Source of the DNA: an uncultured Fretibacterium sp.
Lineage (GTDB): Bacteria > Synergistota > Synergistia > Synergistales > Aminobacteriaceae
DNA: 7,333 bases
NCBI GenBank assembly: GCA_937899395.1
Contig: CALBPU010000167.1
Coordinates: 1-7,333, forward strand
Direction: 5' to 3'
Positions 1 through 5,964 of the stretch are shown here, piece by piece (position 1 is the first letter of the stretch; the number at the start of each line of letters is the position of its first letter). A program made the translations under genes and the position numbers. The notes beneath the pieces are model-generated. The model had not been told where the DNA came from. It did no database searches and was given only the letters and a program-made list of their open reading frames with translations.

Positions 1-44
1 CACCTTATATCGTTTATCGAAGTGTGAATACCCCTCATTCCCAT
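1..44 (-). CDS. N-terminus of an unidentified gene, cut by the window edge
   Basis: An ATG at 44 is preceded at 8 nt by a GGAGG ribosome binding site (minus strand, about 53-57), and 14 codons (MGMRGIHTSINDIR) are open to the window edge. It starts 30 nt after the ycsI-type stop codon on the same strand with no terminator between, so it is probably the third gene of the pxpA arm. A second ATG at 38 is a possible alternative start, but the first fits the ribosome binding site better. The protein is too short to identify. A regulator or another catabolic enzyme of the locus would be a reasonable expectation from context only. Confidence 0.6.
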   Translation of the reverse strand, partial: MGMRGIHTSINDIR

Positions 45-74
45 TTTATTAGCCTCCATTCAAATTTTTAATCC

Positions 75-875
75 CTAAAATACTGCGTAATCGTTGTCCT
101 TCAAATCAGCTATGAACATGTGTCCAGGAGCATGTGTAATTGCAAAATCAGGTTTTGCGGCCATGATTACAGCCTGAGGTGTTACTCCGCAAGCCCAGAA
201 TACAGGCAACTCGCCTTCCTTAATTTCAACAGAATCTCCGAAATCAGGTTTGTTAATATTTTTGATCCCTATTGCTTCAGGGTCTCCTATATGAACAGGT
301 GCACCGTGTACAGCGGGAAAACGTCCCGTGCATAACACAGCCTTAGGAACTAATGATGCAGGTATCGGACGCATTGAAACTACCATAGGCCCTTTTAATC
401 TTCCTGCCGGTTCACACTGAATATTTGTTATATACATAGGAACGTTACAGCCGCAATCAATATGTCTCACGCTGATATTTGACTGAATTAACGCTCCTTC
501 AAATGAAAATGAACAACCTGTTAAAAATCCAACTAAATCATCTCGCCAATATTTTGTTACATCTGTAACCTCGTCAGCAAGTTCTCCGTTTTTCCAGATT
601 CTATATCTCGGAATATCTTTCGCAATATCGGCTCCCGGTGCTATTAATTTCGGTTCGGTTTTTCCGGGTTCAGTAACGTCTAAAATCGGGCACGGTTTAG
701 GATTTCTTTGAGCAAATACAAGAAAATCGTACGCAAGGTCTTTTGATAACACAACCAAATTCGCTTGAACAAATCCTTCACACATTCCAGAAGTAGGACG
801 ATCCCATTCTCCGGCACGAATCATTTTGCGAACTTCTTGAGGGCTATATTTTGCGTAATCGCTGGGCTTTGACAT
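75..875 (-). CDS. ycsI: YcsI/DUF1445 family protein (putative hydro-lyase, D-glutamate cyclase family)
   Basis: This 266-residue cytoplasmic protein has the usual length of the YcsI/DUF1445 family. Conserved blocks are visible in order: TSGMCEGFVQANL (28-40), NPKPCPILDV (58-67), GCSFSFEGAL (120-129), VVSMRP (165-170), FPAVHGAPVHIGDP (186-199), VFWACGVTPQ (225-234) and ITHAPGHMFIAD (246-257). Family knowledge: bacterial members are annotated as putative hydro-lyases, and the domain also forms part of mammalian D-glutamate cyclase, which interconverts D-glutamate and 5-oxo-D-proline. That fits its place next to 5-oxoprolinase genes, as in the Bacillus ycsF-ycsG-ycsI-kipI-kipA cluster. The ATG at 875 has AGGAGG about 9 nt upstream, and this site overlaps the pxpA stop codon, so the two genes are probably co-transcribed and translationally linked. 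The exact reaction and stereochemistry here are inferred, not shown. Confidence 0.93.
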   Translation of the reverse strand: MSKPSDYAKYSPQEVRKMIRAGEWDRPTSGMCEGFVQANLVVLSKDLAYDFLVFAQRNPKPCPILDVTEPGKTEPKLIAPGADIAKDIPRYRIWKNGELADEVTDVTKYWRDDLVGFLTGCSFSFEGALIQSNISVRHIDCGCNVPMYITNIQCEPAGRLKGPMVVSMRPIPASLVPKAVLCTGRFPAVHGAPVHIGDPEAIGIKNINKPDFGDSVEIKEGELPVFWACGVTPQAVIMAAKPDFAITHAPGHMFIADLKDNDYAVF

Positions 876-887
876 TATAAAATCCTC

Positions 888-1658
888 CTATATTATTTTG
901 CTTAAAGGTTCAATTTCGATTCCTGCTTCGATTAAACGTTTACGAAGTGTTTGAGCCATTTGTACTGCGGAAGGCGAATCACCGTGAAGGCAAATTGATT
1001 GAGGTTTAAGAGGAACAATCGAACCGTCAATCGCTTCGACAACACCCTCTTTAATCATTCTTATAACACGCTGTGCCGCAACTTCAACATCATGAACAAA
1101 TGCTCCTTCCATTTTTCGCGGAACAAGTGTACCGTCATTCATGTAACCTCTGTCGGCAAATGCTTCAGCAGCGTAAGGAAGCCCGAGTTTTTCGGCAGCC
1201 TCATCGAATTTCGAGCCTGCAAGACCCATTAATATAAGATTTCCTCCTGCGTCTTTAACTGCTTGAGCCAACGCCATTGCCTCTTCAATTTTTTTAGCGG
1301 CACTGTTATACATTGCTCCGTGAGGTTTAACGTGCTGTAATTTTGTCCCTGCTGCTTCACAAAATGCTCTTAACGCTCCTATTTGATAAAGAGTATCAGT
1401 ATAAAGTTCATCAGGAGAACATATCATGTTACGTCTTCCGAAGCCTTTTAAGTCAGGATAAGCAGTATGAGCGCCTATAGCAACCCCTGCTTTAATTGCT
1501 TCTCTAACTGTTTTTTGCATTACGAGAGGATCTCCTGCATGAAAACCGCAAGCCACATTCGCCGATGAAACAAATGTTAAAACGTCAGTGTCCTGTCCCA
1601 TTTTCCATGCTCCGAAGCTCTCTCCTAAATCTCCGTTTAAGTCAACTTTATAAGCCAT
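888..1658 (-). CDS. pxpA: 5-oxoprolinase subunit A (LamB/YcsF family)
   Basis: This 256-residue protein is full length for the LamB/YcsF family. Signature blocks are DLNGDLGE (6-13), NVACGFHAGD (34-43), GAHTAYPD (62-69), VKPHGAMYN (110-118), EAFADRGY (165-172) and ICLHGDSP (222-229). The conserved Asp, His and Glu residues in these blocks are likely the active-site set of the TIM-barrel-like fold. PxpA works in the cytoplasm with PxpB and PxpC to open 5-oxoproline to L-glutamate at the cost of ATP. Here pxpA lies on the opposite arm from pxpB and pxpC, so the complex depends on two divergent transcripts. The AAGGAGG site (minus strand, 1673-1679) is 14 nt from the ATG, which is longer than optimal, but no better start codon lies closer. 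This could lower its translation or mean that the site pairs through a shifted register. Confidence 0.97.
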   Translation of the reverse strand: MAYKVDLNGDLGESFGAWKMGQDTDVLTFVSSANVACGFHAGDPLVMQKTVREAIKAGVAIGAHTAYPDLKGFGRRNMICSPDELYTDTLYQIGALRAFCEAAGTKLQHVKPHGAMYNSAAKKIEEAMALAQAVKDAGGNLILMGLAGSKFDEAAEKLGLPYAAEAFADRGYMNDGTLVPRKMEGAFVHDVEVAAQRVIRMIKEGVVEAIDGSIVPLKPQSICLHGDSPSAVQMAQTLRKRLIEAGIEIEPLSKII

Positions 1659-1764
1659 TTGAAAATTTTACGCCTCCTTAAATTAAAACTGACGAAATTT
1701 TTATAATTTTTGAATTTTATATTATAATATCACACCATAAAAAAATTTTTAGGAGGATTTAATT
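1659..1764. promoter_or_regulatory. Divergent control region between pxpA and the ycsG-pxpBC arm
   Basis: This 106-bp, extremely AT-rich spacer separates the two arms. A perfect 12-bp palindrome, ATATTATAATAT (1719-1730), contains overlapping TATAAT boxes on both strands (1723-1728 on plus; 1721-1726 read on minus), so the same base pairs could serve as the -10 element in either direction. No good -35 match stands at 16-18 bp on either side, so activator dependence is possible. The ycsG ribosome binding site AGGAGG (1751-1756) is 8 nt from its ATG. Polymerase binding to one side would exclude the other if both -10 boxes are used. AT-rich palindromes also arise by chance, so the promoter assignment is tentative. 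Confidence 0.45.
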
Positions 1765-2961
1765 ATGAATAAGAAAGGTACTTTACAAGTAATACTCGGA
1801 GCAGCTTTCTTAATGGCTACATCGGCAATAGGCCCCGGCTTTTTGACACAGACAACCGTTTTTACACAACAGTTAATTGCTTCGGCAGCATTTGCTATTG
1901 TAGTTACGATTATTGTTACGGCTATCGTGCAGTTAAACATTTGGAGAATAATTTGTGTTTCCGGACTTCGTGCTCAGGACGTAGCTAACAAAGTTATTCC
2001 AGGTCTCGGATATTTTCTTGCGTTCGCAGTAGCTCTCGGAGGATTAGCCTTCAATATCGGTAACGTCGGAGGAGCTGCGTTAGGTCTCAATACCGTAATA
2101 GGCATTCCAAATTCATACGGTGCTGCAATAAGTGCTGCGATTGCGATTTTCATTTTCCTGAATAAAGATTTAGGTAAAGCAATGGATTATTTCACGCAGT
2201 TACTCGGAATTTTAATGATAGCATTGATGCTTTACGTTGCTGTACAGTCAACACCACCTTTAGATTTAGCAGCAAAAGAAGCTGTTATGCCTTCAACAAT
2301 TAACTGGACAATAATTTTAACTCTTATCGGCGGAACAGTCGGAGGTTATATTTCATTTTCAGGTGCACACCGTTTAATTGATGCGGGCGTTCGTGATTCT
2401 GGCGATGCTACGAAAGGTGCGTTAAACGGAATCGTTGTTACTTCCGTAATGAGAATATTATTGTTCTTGGCAGTATTGGGAGTTGTATATGTAACAGCGG
2501 ATCAGGCTGCTGTAGTTCTTGATAAGGCTAATCCTGCTGCAGATGCTTTCAGACGTGGTGCAGGTGAATTAGGTTACAGAATGTTCGGAGTGATTTTATG
2601 GGCAGCAGGTGTAACGTCAGTAATCGGAGCTTCATATACTTCAGTATCATTCTTGCGTTCATTATTCGGAGGAATTGACCGTTATTATAGATGGGTAATG
2701 ATTGCTTTTATATGTGCTTCGACAGCGATAAATATTTTCGTTGCAAATCCTGTAGCACTATTAATAGCTGCTGGTTCAGTGAACGGTTTAATATTGCCTC
2801 TTGCATTGGGAAGTATTTTGCTCGGAGCATATAAGAAGAGCGTAGTAGGTGAAGAATATCATCACCCGATTTTATTGACATTAACAGGTTGGGCTGTAGT
2901 AGCGTTCACGTTGTGGATGGGAATTCAGGCAGTCCCGAATATTATGAAGATTTTCCAGTGA
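1765..2961 (+). CDS. ycsG: NRAMP-fold membrane transporter of the YcsG type, metal-site motifs absent
   Basis: This 398-residue, strongly hydrophobic protein has about eleven likely membrane segments and no cleavable signal. The N-terminal AIGPGFLTQTT (21-31) matches the start of NRAMP helix 1 (GPGFL), which supports the family assignment. The helix-1 metal motif DPGN of true NRAMP transporters is replaced by T-Q-Q-L (34-37). The helix-6 MPH motif is also missing: the corresponding GGTVGG stretch (189-194) is followed by YISFSGAHRL. It therefore probably does not carry Mn2+ or Fe2+, although automatic annotation will call it a divalent metal transporter. The neighbours pxpA, ycsI, pxpB and pxpC suggest uptake of 5-oxoproline or a related compound; that substrate is inferred. 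Its stop codon overlaps the pxpB ribosome binding site and the gap is 10 bp, so ycsG-pxpB-pxpC is an operon. Confidence 0.9.
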   Translation: MNKKGTLQVILGAAFLMATSAIGPGFLTQTTVFTQQLIASAAFAIVVTIIVTAIVQLNIWRIICVSGLRAQDVANKVIPGLGYFLAFAVALGGLAFNIGNVGGAALGLNTVIGIPNSYGAAISAAIAIFIFLNKDLGKAMDYFTQLLGILMIALMLYVAVQSTPPLDLAAKEAVMPSTINWTIILTLIGGTVGGYISFSGAHRLIDAGVRDSGDATKGALNGIVVTSVMRILLFLAVLGVVYVTADQAAVVLDKANPAADAFRRGAGELGYRMFGVILWAAGVTSVIGASYTSVSFLRSLFGGIDRYYRWVMIAFICASTAINIFVANPVALLIAAGSVNGLILPLALGSILLGAYKKSVVGEEYHHPILLTLTGWAVVAFTLWMGIQAVPNIMKIFQ

Positions 2962-2971
2962 GGAATGAAAA

Positions 2972-3718
2972 ATGGCTGAAAAAATCGAGGTAAACGCTAA
3001 AATACTTCCTGCAGGTGAAACATGTATTTTTGTTGACTTCGGTGAAAAGATTGACATGAAAATCAACGGTTATGTACAGGCATTAAAGCATATTTTGACC
3101 GAAAAACCTTTTGACGGATTAAAAGAGCTGGTGCCTACATACCGTTCTTTGTCAATTTATTTTGATCCTTTAACCGTAGACCTCAAAGCCCTTAAACAAC
3201 GTCTTGAAAACGAGCTTGCAACAATATCATCGAGTGTTGAAGATGTAGGTTCGACAGAGGTTCATGTGCCTGTATTTTTCGGAGGAGAATATGGGCCTGA
3301 CCTTTCAGATGTTGCTGAACATACTAAACTTTCTGAAGATGAAGTGATAAAGCGTTATTGTGAATCAAAATTATATTGTTTCATGAACGGATTTACACCG
3401 GGATTTCCATATTTAGGAGGCATGGATTCTTCGTTGGAAACACCCCGCCTTAAAAGTCCCCGTGAATTAATACCTGCAAACAGTGTAGCAATCGGAGGAG
3501 CGCAAGCAGGAGCCTATTCAATAGCAAGTCCGGGAGGTTGGAGGATAATAGGCCGAGTGCCTTATGAACTTTATGATCCTGACCGTGAACCCGCAGTAGC
3601 AATTCAAGCAGGAATGTGGGTATGTTTTTACCCTGTTAATATGGAGCGTTACAAAGAAATTGAAGCTCAGGCAAAAACAGGCGAATATAAAATTGAATAC
3701 AGGCAAAAGGGGATATAA
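2972..3718 (+). CDS. pxpB: 5-oxoprolinase subunit B (KipI-like, carboxyltransferase domain family)
   Basis: This 248-residue cytoplasmic protein has the size and motifs of PxpB/KipI. An N-terminal domain includes GETCIFVDFG (15-24). The C-terminal cyclophilin-like domain carries the hallmark FMNGFTPGFPYLGG (137-150), PRLKSPRELIPANSVAIGG (158-176) and ASPGGWRIIGR (185-195). In the complex, PxpB and PxpC form the part related to allophanate hydrolase subunits 1 and 2, which activates 5-oxoproline with ATP for PxpA. The ATG is preceded by GAGG at 8 nt. The gene ends 3 nt before pxpC, which suggests coupled translation. The Bacillus name KipI refers to inhibition of the sporulation kinase KinA. 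Nothing in this window supports a sporulation role, so the metabolic name is preferred. Confidence 0.97.
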   Translation: MAEKIEVNAKILPAGETCIFVDFGEKIDMKINGYVQALKHILTEKPFDGLKELVPTYRSLSIYFDPLTVDLKALKQRLENELATISSSVEDVGSTEVHVPVFFGGEYGPDLSDVAEHTKLSEDEVIKRYCESKLYCFMNGFTPGFPYLGGMDSSLETPRLKSPRELIPANSVAIGGAQAGAYSIASPGGWRIIGRVPYELYDPDREPAVAIQAGMWVCFYPVNMERYKEIEAQAKTGEYKIEYRQKGI

Positions 3719-3721
3719 CAA

Positions 3722-4753
3722 ATGAAACTAATCATTCAAGCTCCCGGAGCATTAACGACAGTTCAAGATTTAGGGCGATGGGGTTATCAGGCAATAGGAA
3801 TGCCCGTTAGTGGAGCAATGGACGCTCCTGCATTAATAAGGGGAAATATTTTGTTGGGAAATCCTGACGGAGCAGCGGCTCTTGAGATGACATTGATGGG
3901 TGCGACGGTGCAATTCAAAGACGGTGAAGGAGCAATAACGATCACGGGAGGAAATTTACAACCAAAAATCAATAACAACCCCGTAAATAATTGGACAGTA
4001 TTGCCTGTAAAAAACGGAGATATTTTAACGTTCGGAGGATTTTGCGGAAAAGGTTTCAGGACATACTTATGTGTTAGCGGAGGAATTGATGTTCCTTTAG
4101 TAATGGGAAGCCGAAGCACATACATGAAAGCTAAAATCGGAGGACTTGAAGGCCGTAAACTTGCAAAAGGTGATGAACTTGTAACAGGTCAACAAGGATT
4201 TTATAAAACAGGAATAAATTGCCCTGAAAATTTATTGCCTGATTATTCTTTTTCACCATTAAGAACTGTTTTAGGCCCTCAAGATGACTATATCAAACCT
4301 GAAGGAATAAAAACATTTTTCGATACTGAATATAAAATCTCTTCTTCATCAGACAGAATGGGCTGTAGAATGGAAGGCGGGGAAATTATTGAGCATATTA
4401 AGGGAGCAGATATAGTTTCGGACGCAATACCGATGGGAGCGGTACAAATACCCGGACAGGGATTACCTATAGTAATGATGGCGGATCGTCAGACGACAGG
4501 AGGCTATGTAAAAATCGGCGTTGTTCATGCTCTTGATGTAGCGAGACTTAGCCAATTACCTCCTGGTACATCTGTAAAATTTTCTCAAATAACACAAGAG
4601 CAGGGCATTGAGATTTCCAAAATTGAAGCAGTGAAACTGAATGAATTACGTTCTCATGTATCAGAAGCGATAAATTCAGTATCATCTGAACATGGAGCAA
4701 TGAATATAATCGTAAATGGCGAAAAATTTTTTGTAACATGGGAGAGGCTTTAG
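3722..4753 (+). CDS. pxpC: 5-oxoprolinase subunit C (KipA-like, carboxyltransferase domain family)
   Basis: This 343-residue protein is slightly long for PxpC/KipA (usually about 310-340). Hallmarks are PGALTTVQDLGRWGY (8-22), FRTYLCVSGGIDVP (112-125), VMGSRSTY (127-134), SSSDRMGCRMEG (208-219), DAIPMGAVQIPGQGLP (234-249) and MMADRQTTGGY (252-262). It partners PxpB in ATP-dependent opening of 5-oxoproline. A GGGGA ribosome binding site sits just before the ATG, and the gap to pxpB is 3 bp. The end MNIIVNGEKFFVTWERL resembles the beta-rich tail expected for the family, so the gene is probably functional. Its TAG stop (4751-4753) falls exactly at the junction with foreign LicD sequence, so the last few residues could have been altered by the rearrangement. 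No terminator hairpin follows, and transcription may run into the antisense fragments beyond. Confidence 0.95.
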   Translation: MKLIIQAPGALTTVQDLGRWGYQAIGMPVSGAMDAPALIRGNILLGNPDGAAALEMTLMGATVQFKDGEGAITITGGNLQPKINNNPVNNWTVLPVKNGDILTFGGFCGKGFRTYLCVSGGIDVPLVMGSRSTYMKAKIGGLEGRKLAKGDELVTGQQGFYKTGINCPENLLPDYSFSPLRTVLGPQDDYIKPEGIKTFFDTEYKISSSSDRMGCRMEGGEIIEHIKGADIVSDAIPMGAVQIPGQGLPIVMMADRQTTGGYVKIGVVHALDVARLSQLPPGTSVKFSQITQEQGIEISKIEAVKLNELRSHVSEAINSVSSEHGAMNIIVNGEKFFVTWERL

Positions 4754-5140
4754 GTGGCGCAAGTTCATCAAAAGGAAATATATCTACCCATACACCATAA
4801 TCAGGAATTCTGATGCTTCTCTTTTCTTGTATTTTTGTGTGGGAATCACAAACCTTAATGATATTGAAAAAAGTATTATCACAATCCAATTTATGATAAT
4901 CAGTTGAAGGATGCTCATCCATGAATTTTCTAAATCGATCAAAGTACTCTCTCTTCATGATTAGATCGATATCGTCATCCCAGGGAATAAAGCCTTTGTG
5001 TCTAATCGCACCTATAAGCGTTCCAAACCCAAGTGAATACTTAATACCATGTTCCCTGCAAATTAAGTCAATATATCGGACTATTCTGAGTTGTATCTGT
5101 TTGCATTCTTCAAGTGTCAGCTCTTTATTGCTTGAACAAT
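4754..5140 (-). pseudogene. LicD family phosphotransferase, N-terminal half only, no start codon
   Basis: The minus-strand frame reads NKELTLEECKQIQLRIVRY, then YIDLICREHGIKYSLGFGTL, IGAIRHKGFIPWDDDIDL, KREYFDRFRKFMDEHP, and later EKRSIRIPDYGVWVDIFPFDE. These are the LicD nucleotidyltransferase-fold motifs, including the metal-binding WDDDID (4968-4982). LicD proteins attach phosphocholine or related groups to surface glycans or teichoic acids. The homology stops at about FPFDELAPP (4754), so roughly the C-terminal half is missing. Beyond that point the frame merely continues antisense through pxpC to 4548. At the N-terminal side the frame stays open to a stop at 5178-5180 but has no ATG, GTG or TTG start in the LicD part. 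The first ATG (4958) lies after the catalytic motif, so a call starting there would hide it. The N-terminus is joined to a pyruvyl transferase fragment in another frame. It is almost certainly non-functional. Confidence 0.85.
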
Positions 5141-5311
5141 AATGTTTGGATATACAGAATTGGCATTCTTTGTTACATCATATGAGATAAGATCAGCTGT
5201 ATATCCGAGCTTGGATATTACCCGCTGGAGAGCATACCACTGTAGCATACCGCCATAATTGTAATTTTTATAAAACTTGGTAAGTATGGCTACATCCTTC
5301 ATCAGTTCCAC
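5117..5311 (-). pseudogene. Polysaccharide pyruvyl transferase family, N-terminal fragment
   Basis: A 64-codon ORF starts with GTG at 5311 or, more like the family, ATG at 5302: MKDVAILTKFYKNYNYGGML, then QWYALQRVISKLGYTADLIS. The pattern of a short beta strand, an aromatic-rich NYGG turn, an L-Q-x-Y-A-L-Q helix and K-L-G-Y is characteristic of the N-terminus of polysaccharide pyruvyl transferases, which are normally more than 300 residues and modify surface glycans. Homology fades after about VTKNANSVYPNI. The frame stops at 5117-5119 inside sequence that codes for LicD in another frame (from about NKELTLEE). The junction therefore lies near 5127-5140. The start is only 3 nt after the stop of the glycosyltransferase fragment, as expected for neighbouring genes of one polysaccharide operon. 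Only about a sixth of the protein remains, so it is a relic. Confidence 0.75.
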
Positions 5312-5314
5312 GCC

Positions 5315-5491
5315 CTATCTAAACAGCTCTGCATGCTTATCCGCAGTCATCTGCGCATCGAACATCTTAACTCTTTCTCGTCCTTTTTCTATAACCTGGC
5401 TTCTAAGTTCCTTATCATCTAATCTTATAATCGAATCAGCAAGCGACTTATAATCATCTATATCCACCAATAATCCTGCATCTCCAACAAC
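5315..5491 (-). pseudogene. Glycosyltransferase C-terminal tail (GT4-like), truncated at the 5' side
   Basis: Reading on the minus strand from 5491, the frame gives VVGDAGLLVDIDDYKSLADS, then IIRLDDKELRSQVIEKGRER and VKMFDAQMTADKHAELFR, with a TAG stop at 5315-5317. This matches the end of family-4-like glycosyltransferases, where E-V-V-G-D-A-G-L-L-V is followed by a two-helix segment ending in K-G-R-E-R. About 58 residues remain of roughly 350. Upstream of VVGDAG the sequence switches abruptly to the tnpB fragment, so the catalytic domain is gone and there is no start codon. It is too short for an automatic ORF call. It sits directly before the pyruvyl transferase fragment in the order expected for a capsule or cell-surface polysaccharide operon. 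Confidence 0.75.
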
Positions 5492-5600
5492 ATATATGCA
5501 ACGCCACGCAATGATTATAAATAATTCCTGCGATGTTAATCTTATTTTTCAAAATTTGATTCTTTTTTGAAGCATATAATTTGAAATAATAAGTTTTCAC
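5454..5600 (-). pseudogene. tnpB: TnpB (IS200/IS605-family accessory nuclease), first 35 codons fused to foreign sequence
   Basis: A GTG at 5600 is placed 9 nt after a GGGAGG ribosome binding site (minus strand, 5610-5615) and opens a 48-codon frame. It begins MKTYYFKLYASKKNQILKNK and continues INIAGIIYNHCVALH. This is the conserved TnpB/OrfB N-terminus, with the basic K-F-K-L-Y start and the helix containing I-Y-N-H-x-x-A-L-H. Homology ends at His35 (5496). The remaining codons are an out-of-frame reading of the glycosyltransferase tail, ending at TGA 5454-5456. All of the RuvC nuclease and zinc-finger parts of the roughly 370-400-residue protein are absent, so it cannot act. The ATG at minus-strand 5606-5604 is closer to the ribosome binding site but out of frame. 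Confidence 0.75.
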
Positions 5601-5692
5601 TTTTCATAACCTCCCTTCACAAATTTTTATAGATTATAGCAGAAGCGGCTTATCCACATGACTAAAGTCAGGGGCTTGCGCCGAATTTTCGG
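5496..5692 (-). mobile_element. Left end of an IS200/IS605 (IS1341-type) element, rest deleted
   Basis: Upstream of the tnpB start, the minus strand carries GCGCAAGCCCCTGACTTTAG followed by TCATGTGG. The core TGACTTTAGTCA (5659-5670) is a hairpin with a 5-bp stem and TT loop, and CCC(C)TGACTTTAGTCA-type hairpins are characteristic of the ends of this family, which transposes as single-stranded DNA and lacks terminal inverted repeats. A second small hairpin, CCGAA-TT-TTCGG (5681-5692), lies just outside and may mark the boundary or belong to the flank. A TATAAT box (5634-5639 read on minus) lies between hairpin and tnpB. The right end, the guide-RNA-bearing tail and most of tnpB are not present. 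The exact outer boundary is placed at about 5682-5692 by inference. Confidence 0.65.
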
Positions 5693-5913
5693 TCAATATA
5701 GCCAACAATATATTCTCTCTGACCAACTCGTTTAATATAGTCAAAACAGATTGTTAGTGCCTGTACATAACCGTCTCGGTTAGTATGAGATAAACATATA
5801 GAGGTACATATTATGTCATTGACTTCTAATAGTAGCTTAAAATCACTCGGATAGGACTGAAGATTTTTACAAAGTATATCATAATTATTATAATTTTTTG
5901 TAAAATATGACAA
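5668..5913 (-). pseudogene. Unrecognised ORF, probably truncated at its 3' end by the IS left end
   Basis: This 81-codon minus-strand frame would start with TTG at 5913; there is no in-frame ATG and no ribosome binding site. It reads through QALTICFDYIKRVGQREYIV and GYIDRKF before ending as GASP at a TGA (5668-5670) inside the IS hairpin. The last codons therefore come from the IS end, and the original gene, if any, continued beyond it. The frame stays open upstream to about 5970 without a start, so both ends may be missing. I do not recognise the family. It overlaps the promoter of the next plus-strand gene. It may be a relic of the same lost minus-strand gene set or a chance frame. Confidence 0.3.
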
Positions 5914-5925
5914 ACGTGTTAAAAT
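5898..5925 (+). promoter_or_regulatory. Likely promoter of the tandem-HTH gene
   Basis: TTGTAA (5898-5903), 16 bp, then TAAAAT (5920-5925) gives a plausible sigma-70-type promoter 39 bp before the start codon, in an AT-rich stretch. An alternative -10, TATAAT (5925-5930), has no suitable -35. The ribosome binding site AGGAAGGA (5947-5954) follows, 10 nt before the ATG. Confidence 0.4.
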
Positions 5926-5964
5926 ATAATTAATATTAAAATATGCAGGAAGGAAGTTAGAATT

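Larger units (their letters stand above)
4756..5682. repeat. 8-bp inverted repeat bounding the fragment mosaic
   Basis: GGCGCAAG at 4756-4763 and its exact complement CTTGCGCC at 5675-5682 face each other. The first lies 3 bp after the pxpC stop, where LicD homology ends. The second is the outer part of the IS left end. No target-site duplication is visible outside them (TTTAGGT on the left, GAATTTT on the right). The match does not extend beyond 8 bp. It could be a trace of the rearrangement that joined the pieces, or chance. Confidence 0.4.

Noticed and set aside
4548..4753. Continuation of the LicD frame as coding sequence
   Set aside because: It is the antisense of the conserved pxpC 3' end, and LicD similarity stops at 4754.
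2972..4753. KipI/KipA as a sporulation-kinase control pair
   Set aside because: Complete pxpA, ycsG and ycsI neighbours point to 5-oxoproline metabolism, and no sporulation gene is present.
4921..5142. Plus-strand 73-residue ORF
   Set aside because: Lies entirely opposite the LicD motifs and has no ribosome binding site.
5659..5692. Two adjacent short hairpins as a CRISPR or terminator element
   Set aside because: They have different sequences, no repeated spacing and no T-run; the first matches an IS200/IS605 end.
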